Source: JBDNJM01 sp041687755 (GTDB taxonomy: Bacteria > Planctomycetota > UBA1135 > GCA-002686595). From it: DNA of 64,000 nt. Position 1 is the stretch's first letter; the number at the start of each line of letters is the position of its first letter. The position numbers and the translations under genes were made by a program. A model generated the notes under the pieces. The model had not been told where the DNA came from. It ran no database searches and saw only the letters and a list, made by a program, of their open reading frames with translations. Shown in pieces: positions 1 through 8,581 of the stretch. The stretch lies in NCBI GenBank assembly GCA_041687755.1, contig JBDNJM010000203.1, positions 12,247-76,246 on the forward strand, read 5' to 3'.

Positions 1-1592
1 AGCCCGATAGACGGGCGGGGCGTCGGTGCGCGCGTTCCTGAGCAGGCCGTCGCGGACTTCGGTCGGCAGTTCGGCCGGATCTATCTGGACGACTACTGGT
101 TCGGGGTGGGCGGGCTGTACCAGATGGCGCGCATCGATCTAGGTGACGACGACGAGGAGATTCAGGCGAGCGCGCTCGAATCGTTGGCCACGGGACTCAG
201 CGCGTACTACCAGCCGGACGAGCGAGCGCTGTTCCTGCTGTTTCAGGACGCGGGCGGCGGACTGCTCGGCGAGCTCCAGCGCAGCCTGATGCTGGTCCAG
301 GTCCAGGTGCTGAAGCCCTTGATCGCCCCCGAGCTGGTGCACGCCTGGCGTGACGGGCGCACACCGCTGGTCGAGTGGATCGGCGCCGCGCCGACGACGC
401 TGGAGTCGATCCGTGTGCGCATGTGCGTGTCCGAAGGCGAGGCTCAGATGCGGATGCAGGAGCTTGTGCTGGCGCGCACCGGCGACGGCCTGGACGCGCT
501 GCCGGTCGACGGGCCGCTGTCCAACGCCATGGGCAACCCGGCCAGGACGCTGTCCTACACGCTGGGGCAGCGCTTCGTGTTGCGCGCCCTGCGGGCGGGG
601 GGCCAGGAGGCGGTGGAGGACTCTGGCGTCGGCCGCCCGCCTCGACCGAGCAGGTGCTGCACCCGAAGAAGTGGCCGCAGGACGTTCCGCGCGAGGTGCT
701 GCTGCCCGAGTGGAACGAGGCCGTCGGCACGCCCGAGCGATTCTACGAGGGCGTCGTTGGCGAGCTGGGCGTGCTCTCACTGCTGCTCTAGCGGGGGACG
801 CCGTCCGTCGATGCGAGCTTGGCGCCCGCCGGCTGGAACGGCGACCGCCTGCGCGTCGTGCAGCTCGACGGCAAGCGCCTGCTGCACTGGCGCATCGTCT
901 GGGATCGCGGTAGCGACGCACGCGAGTTCCAGGAGGCCTTCGATCCGGTGGCGCGCGGTCGCGGGCTGGTCCGCGGGCACGTGCTCGACTGGGTCTGGGG
1001 CGAGTCCAAGCGCGCCGAACGGGCGCTGCTCGAGCGCCTGGAGGCGAGCGTTGTCGAGTTCGTCTCTTCTCCGGAAGACCAGGGCTCGGCCGAGCCGGCG
1101 CACGCGCGGCTGGTCGGGCAGCGCGCGCGGCTCGAGGACGGCCTGTGGCATCCGCCCTCGGCTGGAGTCGTGCTGACCGCGGCCGCGGACTGGACGCTGT
1201 CCGAGTCCAACGGGATGCCGATGCTGTTCGGCCAGGAGCAGAGCGGTCTGACCCTGAACCTCGGGCTTTCGCTCGCCGAGGTGGGACCGGACGGGCTCAG
1301 TGAGGAGTACGTGCGCGGCCCCTTGGCGGAGGAGCTCATGTCGTTGGGGCTGGAGCTGAGCTCCGTCGAGGTGATCGAACTGGACGGCCGTCGGAGGCTA
1401 CGCGCGACCTACGGCGGCGTGATCAGCGGGATGGACCTGCGCTTCCGCTCGGTCCTGTTCGAGTCGGGCCCGCAGATCGCGATTCTGACCGCAACCTGCG
1501 GGGCGGAGCAGTTCGAGGGCATGGAGCCGGTGCTCAGGGAAGCACTCGCGAGCGTGAAATTCCCTCAGGCCGGCGCGTCCGGGTCGGACTGA
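1..1592 (+). pseudogene. Secreted/hypothetical protein gene, 5' truncated by window edge, frameshift plus in-frame stop
   Basis: The reading frame is open from base 1, so the gene begins outside the window. It runs in one frame to about 621, where the codons for EAVED are followed by a shift; adding one C restores EAVEDLWRRPPASTEQVLHP. It then continues in a second frame to 1592, interrupted by a TAG at 789-791 that sits inside continuous protein-like sequence (GVLSLLL, stop, RGTPSVDASLAPAGWN). I know the STEQxLHP phrase from uncharacterised, metallopeptidase-like exported proteins, but I cannot name the family firmly. One frameshift plus one nonsense codon suggests a decaying gene; a sequencing artefact explains the first more easily than the second. 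Confidence 0.6.
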
Positions 1593-1663
1593 GGCGGTCC
1601 CGCGCCGAGCCGGCTCCCGGATATCGATCGGCGGCACTTGCACCGCCCGCGCGTTGGCGAGCG

Positions 1664-2523
1664 CTACAGGTCGCGGTAAGCCAGCGCGAACGTGTCGCCC
1701 TCGTTCACGTTACCGGTCTCGAACCCGCGCCGGAAGCAGTGCACGCGTTGGTCGCCGGTGCCGTGGGTGAACGACTCGGGCAGCACGCGGCCGGTGGTCT
1801 TGCGCTGCAGCGTGTCGTCGCCGATCTGGGCGGCGGCGTTGAGCGCTTCCTCGATGTATCCGGCCTCCAGCCCGCTGAACTTGCGCTGCGCGTGGTGGCC
1901 CCAGACGCCGGCGTAGAAGTCGGCCTGCAGCTCCGAGCGCACGGAGAGCTCGTTGCCCTCCTCTTTGGAGGCGCGCTGGCGCTGTTGATGAACCTTGGTG
2001 GAGGTACCGAGCAGGTTCTGGATGTGGTGCCCTACCTCGTGGGCGACGACGTACGCCTGGGCGAAAGTGCCGCCGGCTCCCATGCTCTTCGCCATGTCAT
2101 CGAAGAAGCCGAGGTCGATGTAGACCGTGCTGTCGGCGGGGCAGTAGAAGGGCCCGACCTGGGCGCTCTGGAAGCCGCAGCCGGACTGAACCTGATCGGT
2201 GAACAGGGTCATCCGGTGCTCGCGGTAGCCGTTGAGGAGTTCGTTCCAGACGTCCTCGGCGTCGGCGAGCACGGTCTTGGTGAAGTCGGCGAGCTCTTTT
2301 CAGCCGGGTCGAGGGGGCGCTGCTCGGTGGTTTGGGAGCCGCTGCCGCAGACGCTGCCGCCCTGCTGCAGGAAATCGATCAGCGCGCTGGGGTCCTTGTT
2401 CACCACCAAGGCGATGACGGCCACGATGATCACGTGAATGCCTCCACCTACGGCCATTTTGGGGCTGGAGGCTCGTCGGGTGTCGTTGACGTTGTCGCTC
2501 TTGCGGCGGTCCTTCCAGCGCAT
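1664..2523 (-). CDS. Neutral zinc metallopeptidase, YpfJ family (PF04228), frameshifted
   Basis: The N-terminal part (MRWKDRRKSDNVNDTRR, then a membrane segment ending in NKDPSALIDFL) and the C-terminal part lie in different frames. The C-terminal part carries the zinc motif HEVGHH, then ELQADFYAGVWGHH and the family ending FRRGFETG. They join if one A is added to the AAAA run at 2297-2300, giving DPAEKELADFTKTVLADAE and a protein of about 286 residues, the usual family length. The start is the ATG at 2523, with a GAGAAAGAG purine stretch just upstream. Family members are predicted membrane-anchored metallopeptidases of unknown substrate. The break is either a sequencing error, a recent mutation or, less likely, -1 slippage at AAAAG. 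Confidence 0.8.
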
Positions 2524-2675
2524 GGGGGGCTCTTTCTCGGGGGGCTCAGTACGAATAAAGCTTGGACTCGATTCGAAAATTGGGGGGCCAAGAGCCTGAC
2601 GCGCGCGCTCCAGAAGCTGGGCACGGAAGGCGGTCAGGGCGGCCGCCACGCGCCGCCTGGCCGCCGCGGGCGGGG

Positions 2676-2681
2676 TACGTT
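2676..2681 (+). promoter_or_regulatory. Candidate -10 hexamer TACGTT, leaderless-type spacing
   Basis: TACGTT ends 6 nt before the GTG at 2688, the spacing seen before several other starts in this window. No convincing -35 box is visible. Confidence 0.35.
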
Positions 2682-2687
2682 TCGTCG

Positions 2688-3398
2688 GTGAACAGCGGCG
2701 AACTCCAGGCGGGGCCCCTCGAGGCGCAGGTGGCGGCCTCGGGGCAGCTTGCGGCGCGCCCGCGCCCGGCGGATCGGACCGAGGAGTGGGTCCACACAGC
2801 GACTCACCTGACGGGCGCGCTCGGCGCGCTTGCGGCGCTGCCCTGGCTGGTCTCGGCCGCCAGCGCCAGCGGCGACGGGCTGGACGTGGCCGGCGCCGTG
2901 GTGTTTGGGCTGTCGGCCCTGGCGCTCTACTCGGCCTCGAGCATCTACCACGCGCTGCCGCGCGGTGGCGCGAAGGACGTGGCCCAGGTCGTGGACCACG
3001 CGGCGATCTTCCTGTTGATCGCGGGCACGACCACCCCGTTCACGCTCGGCGCCCTGCGCGGTCCCTGGGGTTCGGCTGTGTTCGCGGCGGTCTGGCTGAT
3101 GGCGCTGGCCGGCGTGGTGCTCAAGGCGCGCGTTGGCGTGGAGTACCCGCGCGTCTCGACGGCGCTGTACCTGGGGATGGGCTGGACCTGTTTGATCGCC
3201 GTGCTGCCCGAGATCGAGCGCATCCCCGCCGGCGGTCTGGGGTGGCTCGCAGCCGGTGGCGCCGCCTACACCCTGGGCGTGCCGTTCTTCATCGCGGACT
3301 CCCGGCGCTTCAACCACGCGATCTGGCACGTGTTCGTGCTGGCGGGCACCGGCTGCCACCTGACGGCGGTGGTCGGGTTTGCGGCCAGCGGCGTCTGA
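2688..3398 (+). CDS. Hemolysin III family protein (PAQR/YqfA-like membrane protein)
   Basis: This is a 236-residue integral membrane protein with about seven hydrophobic segments. It has the three conserved family signatures in order: SSIYHALP, DHAAIFLLIAGTTTPF, and a C-terminal HAIWHVFVLAGTGCH. The His and Asp residues in these motifs form the metal site in PAQR receptors and hydrolases; bacterial members are annotated as hemolysin III but their role is uncertain. The frame is open much further upstream. I chose the GTG at 2688 because the upstream part overlaps the promoter of the divergent peptidase gene, and because a TAnnnT hexamer lies 6 nt before this GTG. Confidence 0.88.
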   Translation: MNSGELQAGPLEAQVAASGQLAARPRPADRTEEWVHTATHLTGALGALAALPWLVSAASASGDGLDVAGAVVFGLSALALYSASSIYHALPRGGAKDVAQVVDHAAIFLLIAGTTTPFTLGALRGPWGSAVFAAVWLMALAGVVLKARVGVEYPRVSTALYLGMGWTCLIAVLPEIERIPAGGLGWLAAGGAAYTLGVPFFIADSRRFNHAIWHVFVLAGTGCHLTAVVGFAASGV

Positions 3399-3437
3399 AC
3401 CGGCTCGGACCAGGGGTCCGGGAAGCGCAGCCCGCGC

Positions 3438-3443
3438 TAGGCT
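3438..3443 (+). promoter_or_regulatory. Candidate -10 hexamer TAGGCT, leaderless-type spacing
   Basis: TAGGCT ends 6 nt before the ATG at 3450, which would put the transcription start at or next to the start codon. No Shine-Dalgarno sequence fits in the gap. Confidence 0.45.
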
Positions 3444-3449
3444 CACGGG

Positions 3450-3866
3450 ATGCAATCTGAACCGCGGATCGAGCTGGGCTTCGTCACGCTCGGCGTGGCG
3501 GACGTGGAGGCGCAGGTGACCTTCTTTGAGGCCGTGCTGGGTGCGCCCGCGCGGCGCTCGAGCCAGGGCCTGGTGCAGTTCGAGCTGGCGCGCGGCGTGC
3601 TGGGCCTGATGCCGGCGGAGCGACTGGCGGAGCTGACCGGGGTGGCAGGCATCGCTAGGGACCCCGGTGGACAGCTCGTCTCCCTGCAGCTCGCCTCCGC
3701 GGGCGACGTCCAGGCCGCGCTTGCCCGGGTGGCCCCGGCGGGGGGCCGCCTCACGCGCCCCGGCCAGGCGATGCCCTGGGGCGCCTTCGCGGGTTTCTTC
3801 GAGGGGCCGGAGGGCCACGCCTTCGAGTTTGTGGCGCACGAGAAGAAACCGGCGGCTCCGGCGTAA
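3450..3866 (+). CDS. VOC (glyoxalase/bleomycin resistance) superfamily protein
   Basis: This 138-residue protein matches the small two-motif VOC fold. It opens with a beta strand and helix (LGFVTLGVADVEAQVTFFEA), has a central strand (LVQFELARGVLGLMP), and ends with FAGFFEGPEGHAFEFVAHE, where a PDGHxxEF-like segment usually supplies the last metal ligand (Glu). VOC proteins include glyoxalases, dioxygenases and antibiotic-binding proteins, and the substrate cannot be told from sequence. It is likely a soluble cytoplasmic enzyme. It probably has its own promoter (TAGGCT just upstream) and is followed, without overlap, by a small membrane protein gene. Confidence 0.85.
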   Translation: MQSEPRIELGFVTLGVADVEAQVTFFEAVLGAPARRSSQGLVQFELARGVLGLMPAERLAELTGVAGIARDPGGQLVSLQLASAGDVQAALARVAPAGGRLTRPGQAMPWGAFAGFFEGPEGHAFEFVAHEKKPAAPA

Positions 3867-3964
3867 AGAAGGTCAGCCCCCTAGTCCCGGCGAAGCTCGA
3901 CTCGAGCCGAGCCGCCGAGGCCTCGCTCCGCTACGATCTCAGCCCGCCAGAGGCGCCCTCCACC

Positions 3965-4267
3965 GTGACCCCCGCCCAATCGAAAGCCAAGTCCAAGCGC
4001 ACGAAGGGCGCGCTCGTCGTACCTGTCGAGCCCGACAAGGCGCGGCTGGACATGGAGGCACAGCTGGAGGAGATCCATGGCCTGCTCCAGCAGCAGCAGC
4101 GGCGCACATCCTGGTTGGTCGTCGCGGTCCTGCTGATGGCGGTCACGAACCTCGATCTGATCGGCAACGCCCTGCGCATGGTGCTGTACGGGCTGCTGAT
4201 CGTCGGCATTCTCGCCGGCGTCTACTGGTTCGCCCTGCAGCGCGGGCAGCAGGGCAAGAAACTCTGA
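3965..4267 (+). CDS. Small membrane protein of unknown function
   Basis: The product is 100 residues from the GTG at 3965. It has a basic, Lys-rich N-terminus, a short Gln-rich helix (EEIHGLLQQQQRR) with coiled-coil character, then two hydrophobic segments (about residues 49-65 and 70-90), ending in a basic tail (RGQQGKKL). I recognise no family. The gene lies 16 bp upstream of the EamA transporter gene on the same strand, so the two are probably cotranscribed. A possible -10 (TACGAT) lies at 3932-3937, with about 27 nt to the start. Confidence 0.6.
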   Translation: MTPAQSKAKSKRTKGALVVPVEPDKARLDMEAQLEEIHGLLQQQQRRTSWLVVAVLLMAVTNLDLIGNALRMVLYGLLIVGILAGVYWFALQRGQQGKKL

Positions 4268-4283
4268 CGGCTGTGAGTCGCCC

Positions 4284-5198
4284 GTGAGTCTCGCCGCGGG
4301 GCGCGCGTGCCTGCTCGGTGCGGCGCTGATCTGGGGCGGCGGGTTCGTCGCCCAGCGCGAGTCGGCGGAGACGCTGGGGCCGCTGCTGTTCACCGGGCTG
4401 CGGTTCGGCTTGGGCGCATTGTTCGTCGCGGTGCTGCTGCCGTTCTGGGATCGGCGTCGCGGACGGCCGGCCGTCCGCGAGGTCGCCTCCGCGCTGTTGC
4501 CGGGGCTCGGCGCCGGCGCGCTGTTGGCGGCCGGCGCGGTGCTGCAACAGATCGGGATGCTGACGACCAGTGCGTCGAAGGCGGGCTTTCTGACCGGCAC
4601 GTACGTTTTGGTCGTGCCGGCGCTGGGGCTGTTCCTCGGTCAGCGGGTCGGTCGGCCGGTGTTGGCCGGCGTTGCGTGCGTGATCGCGGGGCTCGCGCTG
4701 CTGCCGGACGCGGGCGGGCTGCTGCCGGACAACCCCGGCGATTACTGGGTGCTCGCCGCGAACCTGTTCTGGGGCGCGCAGGTGCAGGTTATCGGTCGCT
4801 TCGCCCTAAAGTGCGATCCGCTGCGGCTCGCGCTGGTGCAATTCGCGGTCGTGAGTGTCGCTGTGCTGCCGCTGGCCTTCGCGTTCGAGCCGGTCGGGCT
4901 GCAGGCGATTCGCGACACGACCTGGCCGCTGCTGTACGGCGGCTTTGGCTCGATCGGTGCGGCGCTGACGCTGCAGATTCTTGGCCAGCGGGCCGTGCCA
5001 CCGACCCAGGCGGGCCTGCTGATGTCCACCGAAGCGCTGTTCGCGGCGGCGGGCGGGGTGCTGATCCTGAAGGAACTGCTGACCCTCAAGCAGTGGGCCG
5101 GGTGCGGTCTGCTGTTCCTCGGGGCCTTGATTCCGAGCCTGGCGAGGGGTCCGAGGCGCGCGGAGCCGGGTTCATCGGGTCCTGAAGCCGAGGGCTAG
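4284..5198 (+). CDS. DMT-superfamily transporter, EamA domain
   Basis: This 304-residue protein has about ten hydrophobic segments arranged as two EamA repeats. The first repeat begins with ALIWGGGFVAQRESAETLGP, a close match to the usual drug/metabolite exporter opening (WGxxFvaxk). The second repeat contains SLINLEPV-like sequence in the form LLMSTEALFAAAGGVLILKE. The family exports amino acids, drugs or other metabolites across the inner membrane; the substrate is unknown. Translation starts at the GTG at 4284, 16 bp after the small membrane protein gene. A short acidic and Gly/Pro-rich cytoplasmic tail ends the protein. Confidence 0.9.
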   Translation: MSLAAGRACLLGAALIWGGGFVAQRESAETLGPLLFTGLRFGLGALFVAVLLPFWDRRRGRPAVREVASALLPGLGAGALLAAGAVLQQIGMLTTSASKAGFLTGTYVLVVPALGLFLGQRVGRPVLAGVACVIAGLALLPDAGGLLPDNPGDYWVLAANLFWGAQVQVIGRFALKCDPLRLALVQFAVVSVAVLPLAFAFEPVGLQAIRDTTWPLLYGGFGSIGAALTLQILGQRAVPPTQAGLLMSTEALFAAAGGVLILKELLTLKQWAGCGLLFLGALIPSLARGPRRAEPGSSGPEAEG

Positions 5199-5334
5199 GC
5201 CGCTCGCTGGCAGATCCATTGCGATCGCGGCAAGTGGGCGTGCCTACCGGATCCCCAGCGGAAAGGGGCGCCCGCCGCGATTCGCTGAGCTGGGCTGGCG
5301 GTTCTGCGGCCGGCCGGTGCGCGGCGAGCGGGCG

Positions 5335-7107
5335 CTACTCGAGCCCGTACTCGCCCGGCGACTGCAGGACCTTCAGCGCACAGGCCGCGCAGCAGGTCGC
5401 GACGGCCTTGCCAGCGATCAGCACGGCGTGCTCGCCGCTGACGGGGGCGCCGGTGACCGGGCAGGTCGTGTTCGTCGCGAGGATCGCGGTGCCCGCCACG
5501 TCCGAGGCGGTGGCGGCTGCGTTGACCTGTTCCGCGCCGGCGACCTGCGCGAGCACCGGGACCGGCTCCTCTTCGAGGACTTCGGTCAGCGGCGGGCCGG
5601 CCGAGTCGACGCTCAGGGGGTAGAGCTCCAGGTCAGGGCGTCCTTCGGCGAGTCGCGTGAGCCCTACGTCGGTGACGTTCGTGCCGACGAGGTAGAGCTG
5701 CTCGAGCGCGGGCAGGGAGAGCAGGGCGTCGACCGCTTGGTCGTCGACCGCGGTCTCGGTCAGCACCAGGCGGCGCAGTCCGGAGTGCCCGGCGAGGGCG
5801 GCCAGCGCGGAGCAGTCCACGGGCGTGGCGGTCAGGTCGAGTCGGCGCAGGTCGGTGGCTGCGGCGAGGACGGTCAAAGTCTGGCCCGCGGCATCGGTGC
5901 GCGCGAGGTTGAGCTCACCGAGTTGCTCAGCGACGGTTCCGAGCGCCTGGGCGAGCCCCGCGTCCGTGCGGTCGGCGGCGGCTTGGGCGTCGAGGGACAG
6001 GAGCGTGGCGTTGGGTTCCAGCGGGCTGAGGCTCCAGCGGTTCTCGCGCATCAGCGCCAGGGTGGCGGGCGCGGCCGCGGGCGGACGGGGCAACGGCTGC
6101 GGGGCGCTCGACGCGGGCTTGCCCGAGAGGGTTGCGAGGGGCGCGTCGTCGGCGTCGGCGCGAGCGCCGATGGCCGGTTGGAGCGGCAGGTCGGGGGCGA
6201 GCGCCGCCGACTCGGTGCTCACGTCGGGCGTGGGCTCGAGCGCGTCGGTCTCGGGCTCCGGAGCGGGCGGCTCGAACGGCTCCGTGAACGACGCGCCGGA
6301 AGCGATCCAGGCCTCGAGCAGTGCGAGGTCGGCCGCGCTCGGCTGGGGCTTGCCTTCGGGCGGCATGTGGTCCTCGTCGTCGAGCGGCAGGCTCGTGCGT
6401 TGGAGCATCAGCGAGGCGGCCGTGTCACCGGGCACGAAGGGCGCGCCGTCGAAGCCGCCGGCGAGCAGCCCCTCCGTCGTGTGCATCGCCAAGCCGCCCT
6501 TGGTCTTGGACTCGCCGTGGCAGTCCACGCAGCTCGCGGCGAGGATCGGGGCGACGTGCTCCTCGAAGGAGACGAGCTGCGGAACGGCCAGCGCCTCGGC
6601 GTCGGCGGTATCGGTCGGCGGCTGCGGCGCGGCCTCTTCCTTCTCGCCCTTCATCGCGCGCCGCGCGGGCTCGGTCAGAAAGCCCTTGCCGTGGGTCATC
6701 TCCGCGCCGAAGTGACCGGTCGGCACGAGCACGAGCACGGCCGCGAACAGGAACGTGCGGTAGGCGGTGGTCCAGCGGAAGGTGAAGCACAGCGCAGCGA
6801 GCAGGCTTAGGCCCGCCACCGCGATCCCGAGCACCTCGTGGGTCTCGACGATGTCGCCGTAGCCGCCCTCTTCGTGCAGCAGCAGCCCGGCGCCCATAGC
6901 GAGGCTCGCGCCCAGCGCCGCGAACCACACGAAGGCCGCCGAGCCTTTGCGCTCGCGCTGCTTGCCGCGCAGCATGGCCCAGGCCTCCACCACGCCTAAG
7001 GCCATCAGGAGTCCGATGGGCAGGTGCACCACCAAGGGGTGCATGCGGCCGAGGGTCTGCAGGAGCGGGGACAGGGCTTCGCCGCCGTCGTCGAGAAACA
7101 GGAGCAT
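5335..7107 (-). CDS. Membrane-anchored planctomycete cytochrome c-type protein with leucine-rich repeats and YHS-like tail
   Basis: The 590-residue product has four parts. An N-terminal DUF2231-like membrane domain (HPLVVHLPIGLLMALG and three more hydrophobic segments) spans residues 20-135. A planctomycete-type cytochrome domain follows with a haem motif CVDCH at 193-197 and the later HMPPEGKPQPS loop. A Pro/Ala-rich linker leads to leucine-rich repeats (LRRLDLTATPV, LRRLVLTETAV, LEQLYLVGTNV). The C-terminus, CPVTGAPV to SPGEYGLE, has a CC-C cluster like a YHS metal-binding domain. It lies 20 bp downstream of the DUF1501 gene on the same strand, so all three genes of this unit probably work together. 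The start ATG at 7107 was chosen because longer versions run into the upstream gene. Confidence 0.85.
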   Translation of the reverse strand: MLLFLDDGGEALSPLLQTLGRMHPLVVHLPIGLLMALGVVEAWAMLRGKQRERKGSAAFVWFAALGASLAMGAGLLLHEEGGYGDIVETHEVLGIAVAGLSLLAALCFTFRWTTAYRTFLFAAVLVLVPTGHFGAEMTHGKGFLTEPARRAMKGEKEEAAPQPPTDTADAEALAVPQLVSFEEHVAPILAASCVDCHGESKTKGGLAMHTTEGLLAGGFDGAPFVPGDTAASLMLQRTSLPLDDEDHMPPEGKPQPSAADLALLEAWIASGASFTEPFEPPAPEPETDALEPTPDVSTESAALAPDLPLQPAIGARADADDAPLATLSGKPASSAPQPLPRPPAAAPATLALMRENRWSLSPLEPNATLLSLDAQAAADRTDAGLAQALGTVAEQLGELNLARTDAAGQTLTVLAAATDLRRLDLTATPVDCSALAALAGHSGLRRLVLTETAVDDQAVDALLSLPALEQLYLVGTNVTDVGLTRLAEGRPDLELYPLSVDSAGPPLTEVLEEEPVPVLAQVAGAEQVNAAATASDVAGTAILATNTTCPVTGAPVSGEHAVLIAGKAVATCCAACALKVLQSPGEYGLE

Positions 7108-7127
7108 TGTCAGGTCGGTCGGCTGGG

Positions 7128-8579
7128 TCAGGCGAGCAAGGCGTCGACCTTGTTCCCGAACACATCGGTCAGGCGGAAATCTCGGCCCTGGTGGCGGTAC
7201 ACGAGGCGCTCGTGGTCGGTGCCCATCAGGTGCTGCAGCGTGGCGTGCAGGTCGTGCACGCTCACAGGGTCGCGCACGATGTTGTAGCCGTAGTCGTCGG
7301 TCTCGCCGTGCACGATGCCGGGCTGAATTCCGCCGCCGGCCATCCACACGCTGAAGCAGCGCGGGTGGTGGTCGCGGCCGTAGTTCGTCGGCGTGAGCTG
7401 GCCCTGGCTGTAGACCGTGCGGCCGAACTCACCGGCCCACAGGACGATTGTGTCCTCGAGCAGGCCGCGCTGCTCCAGGTCGCGCACGAGCGCGGCCTGG
7501 GGTTGGTCGACCGCTTCGCACTGGGCCCGAATCTCGTTCGGCAGGTTGCCGTGGGCGTCCCAGCCGCGCATGTAGAGGTTGACGAAGCGCACGCCGCGCT
7601 CGAGCAGGCGTCGCGCCAGCAGGCAGTTGCCGGCGAAGCTGCCAGGCTCGTTGACGTGCGGGCCGTACATCTCGAGCGTTCGCGCTGACTCGTCGGAGAA
7701 GTCGGTGAGCTCGGGCACCGACATTTGCATGCGGTAGGCGAGCTCGTACTGGGAGAGGCGCGCCGAGACCTCGGGGTCGAGGCTGCGCTCCGCTTCGCGG
7801 GACTCCAGCTCGCCGACGAGGTCGAGCATGCGGCGGCGGTCGCTGCGCTCGACGCCGGCGGGATCCTGGAGGTACAGGACGGGGCTGGAGCCGCTGCGCA
7901 GGCGCACGCCCTGGTGCTCGGACGGCAGGAAGCCTGCGCCCCAGAAGCGGGAGCTGAGCGCCTGCATGTTCCCGAAGCCCTGGCTGATCAGGACGCAGAA
8001 GCCCGGCAGGTTCTGGTTGAGGCTGCCGAGGCCGTAGCTGGTCCAGGCGCCGAAGCTCGGGCGGCCGGGCTGCGGGTGACCGGTCTGGAAGAACGTGATC
8101 GCCGGCTCGTGGTTGATTGCGTCGGTGTGCATCGAACGCACGACGCACAGGCGGTCGGCGATTGCGCCGGTGTGCGGCATCAGCTCGCTGATCCAGGCGC
8201 CGTCGGCGTTGTTGGCGTAGCGCTTGAAGCGGAACATCGACGGCGCGACGGGGAAGCGCGCCTGGCCGCTGGTCATGCCGGTCAGGCGCTGGCCGCCGAC
8301 GACCGACTCGGGCAGGTCCTCGTCGAAGCGCGCGCGCAGGCCGGGCTTGTAGTCCCACAGGTCGAGCTGGCTGGGACCGCCTTCCATGTGCAGGTAGACG
8401 ATGCGCTTGGCCTTGGGGCGGTGGTGCAGGCCCAGGGGGGAGGGGCGAGCGGCGCTCTCAGGCCTGAGGATCTCGGCGAGCGCGGAGGGCCCGAGCAGAC
8501 CGCCGAGGGCCGTGGCGGCGCCCGCGCCGAAGAGGCGCCGGCGGGTGATGCCGAGCCGGCGTTGGGAGCGGGGATCCAT
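7128..8579 (-). CDS. DUF1501 domain protein, Tat-exported
   Basis: The 483-residue protein starts with a twin-arginine signal (ITRRRLFGAGAATALGGLLG), so it is folded before export to the periplasm or paryphoplasm. The body matches DUF1501 (PF07394), which has a sulfatase/alkaline-phosphatase-like fold. Typical phrases are IVYLHMEGGPSQLDLWDYKP, then MHTDAINHEPA and the late VLWAGEFGRT and GRDHHPRCFSVWMAGGG. In Planctomycetota this family is almost always encoded next to a PSD1 cytochrome protein, as here: the two genes are separated by 2 bp. Its biochemical role is not established. Confidence 0.95.
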   Translation of the reverse strand: MDPRSQRRLGITRRRLFGAGAATALGGLLGPSALAEILRPESAARPSPLGLHHRPKAKRIVYLHMEGGPSQLDLWDYKPGLRARFDEDLPESVVGGQRLTGMTSGQARFPVAPSMFRFKRYANNADGAWISELMPHTGAIADRLCVVRSMHTDAINHEPAITFFQTGHPQPGRPSFGAWTSYGLGSLNQNLPGFCVLISQGFGNMQALSSRFWGAGFLPSEHQGVRLRSGSSPVLYLQDPAGVERSDRRRMLDLVGELESREAERSLDPEVSARLSQYELAYRMQMSVPELTDFSDESARTLEMYGPHVNEPGSFAGNCLLARRLLERGVRFVNLYMRGWDAHGNLPNEIRAQCEAVDQPQAALVRDLEQRGLLEDTIVLWAGEFGRTVYSQGQLTPTNYGRDHHPRCFSVWMAGGGIQPGIVHGETDDYGYNIVRDPVSVHDLHATLQHLMGTDHERLVYRHQGRDFRLTDVFGNKVDALLA

Positions 8580-8581
8580 AG

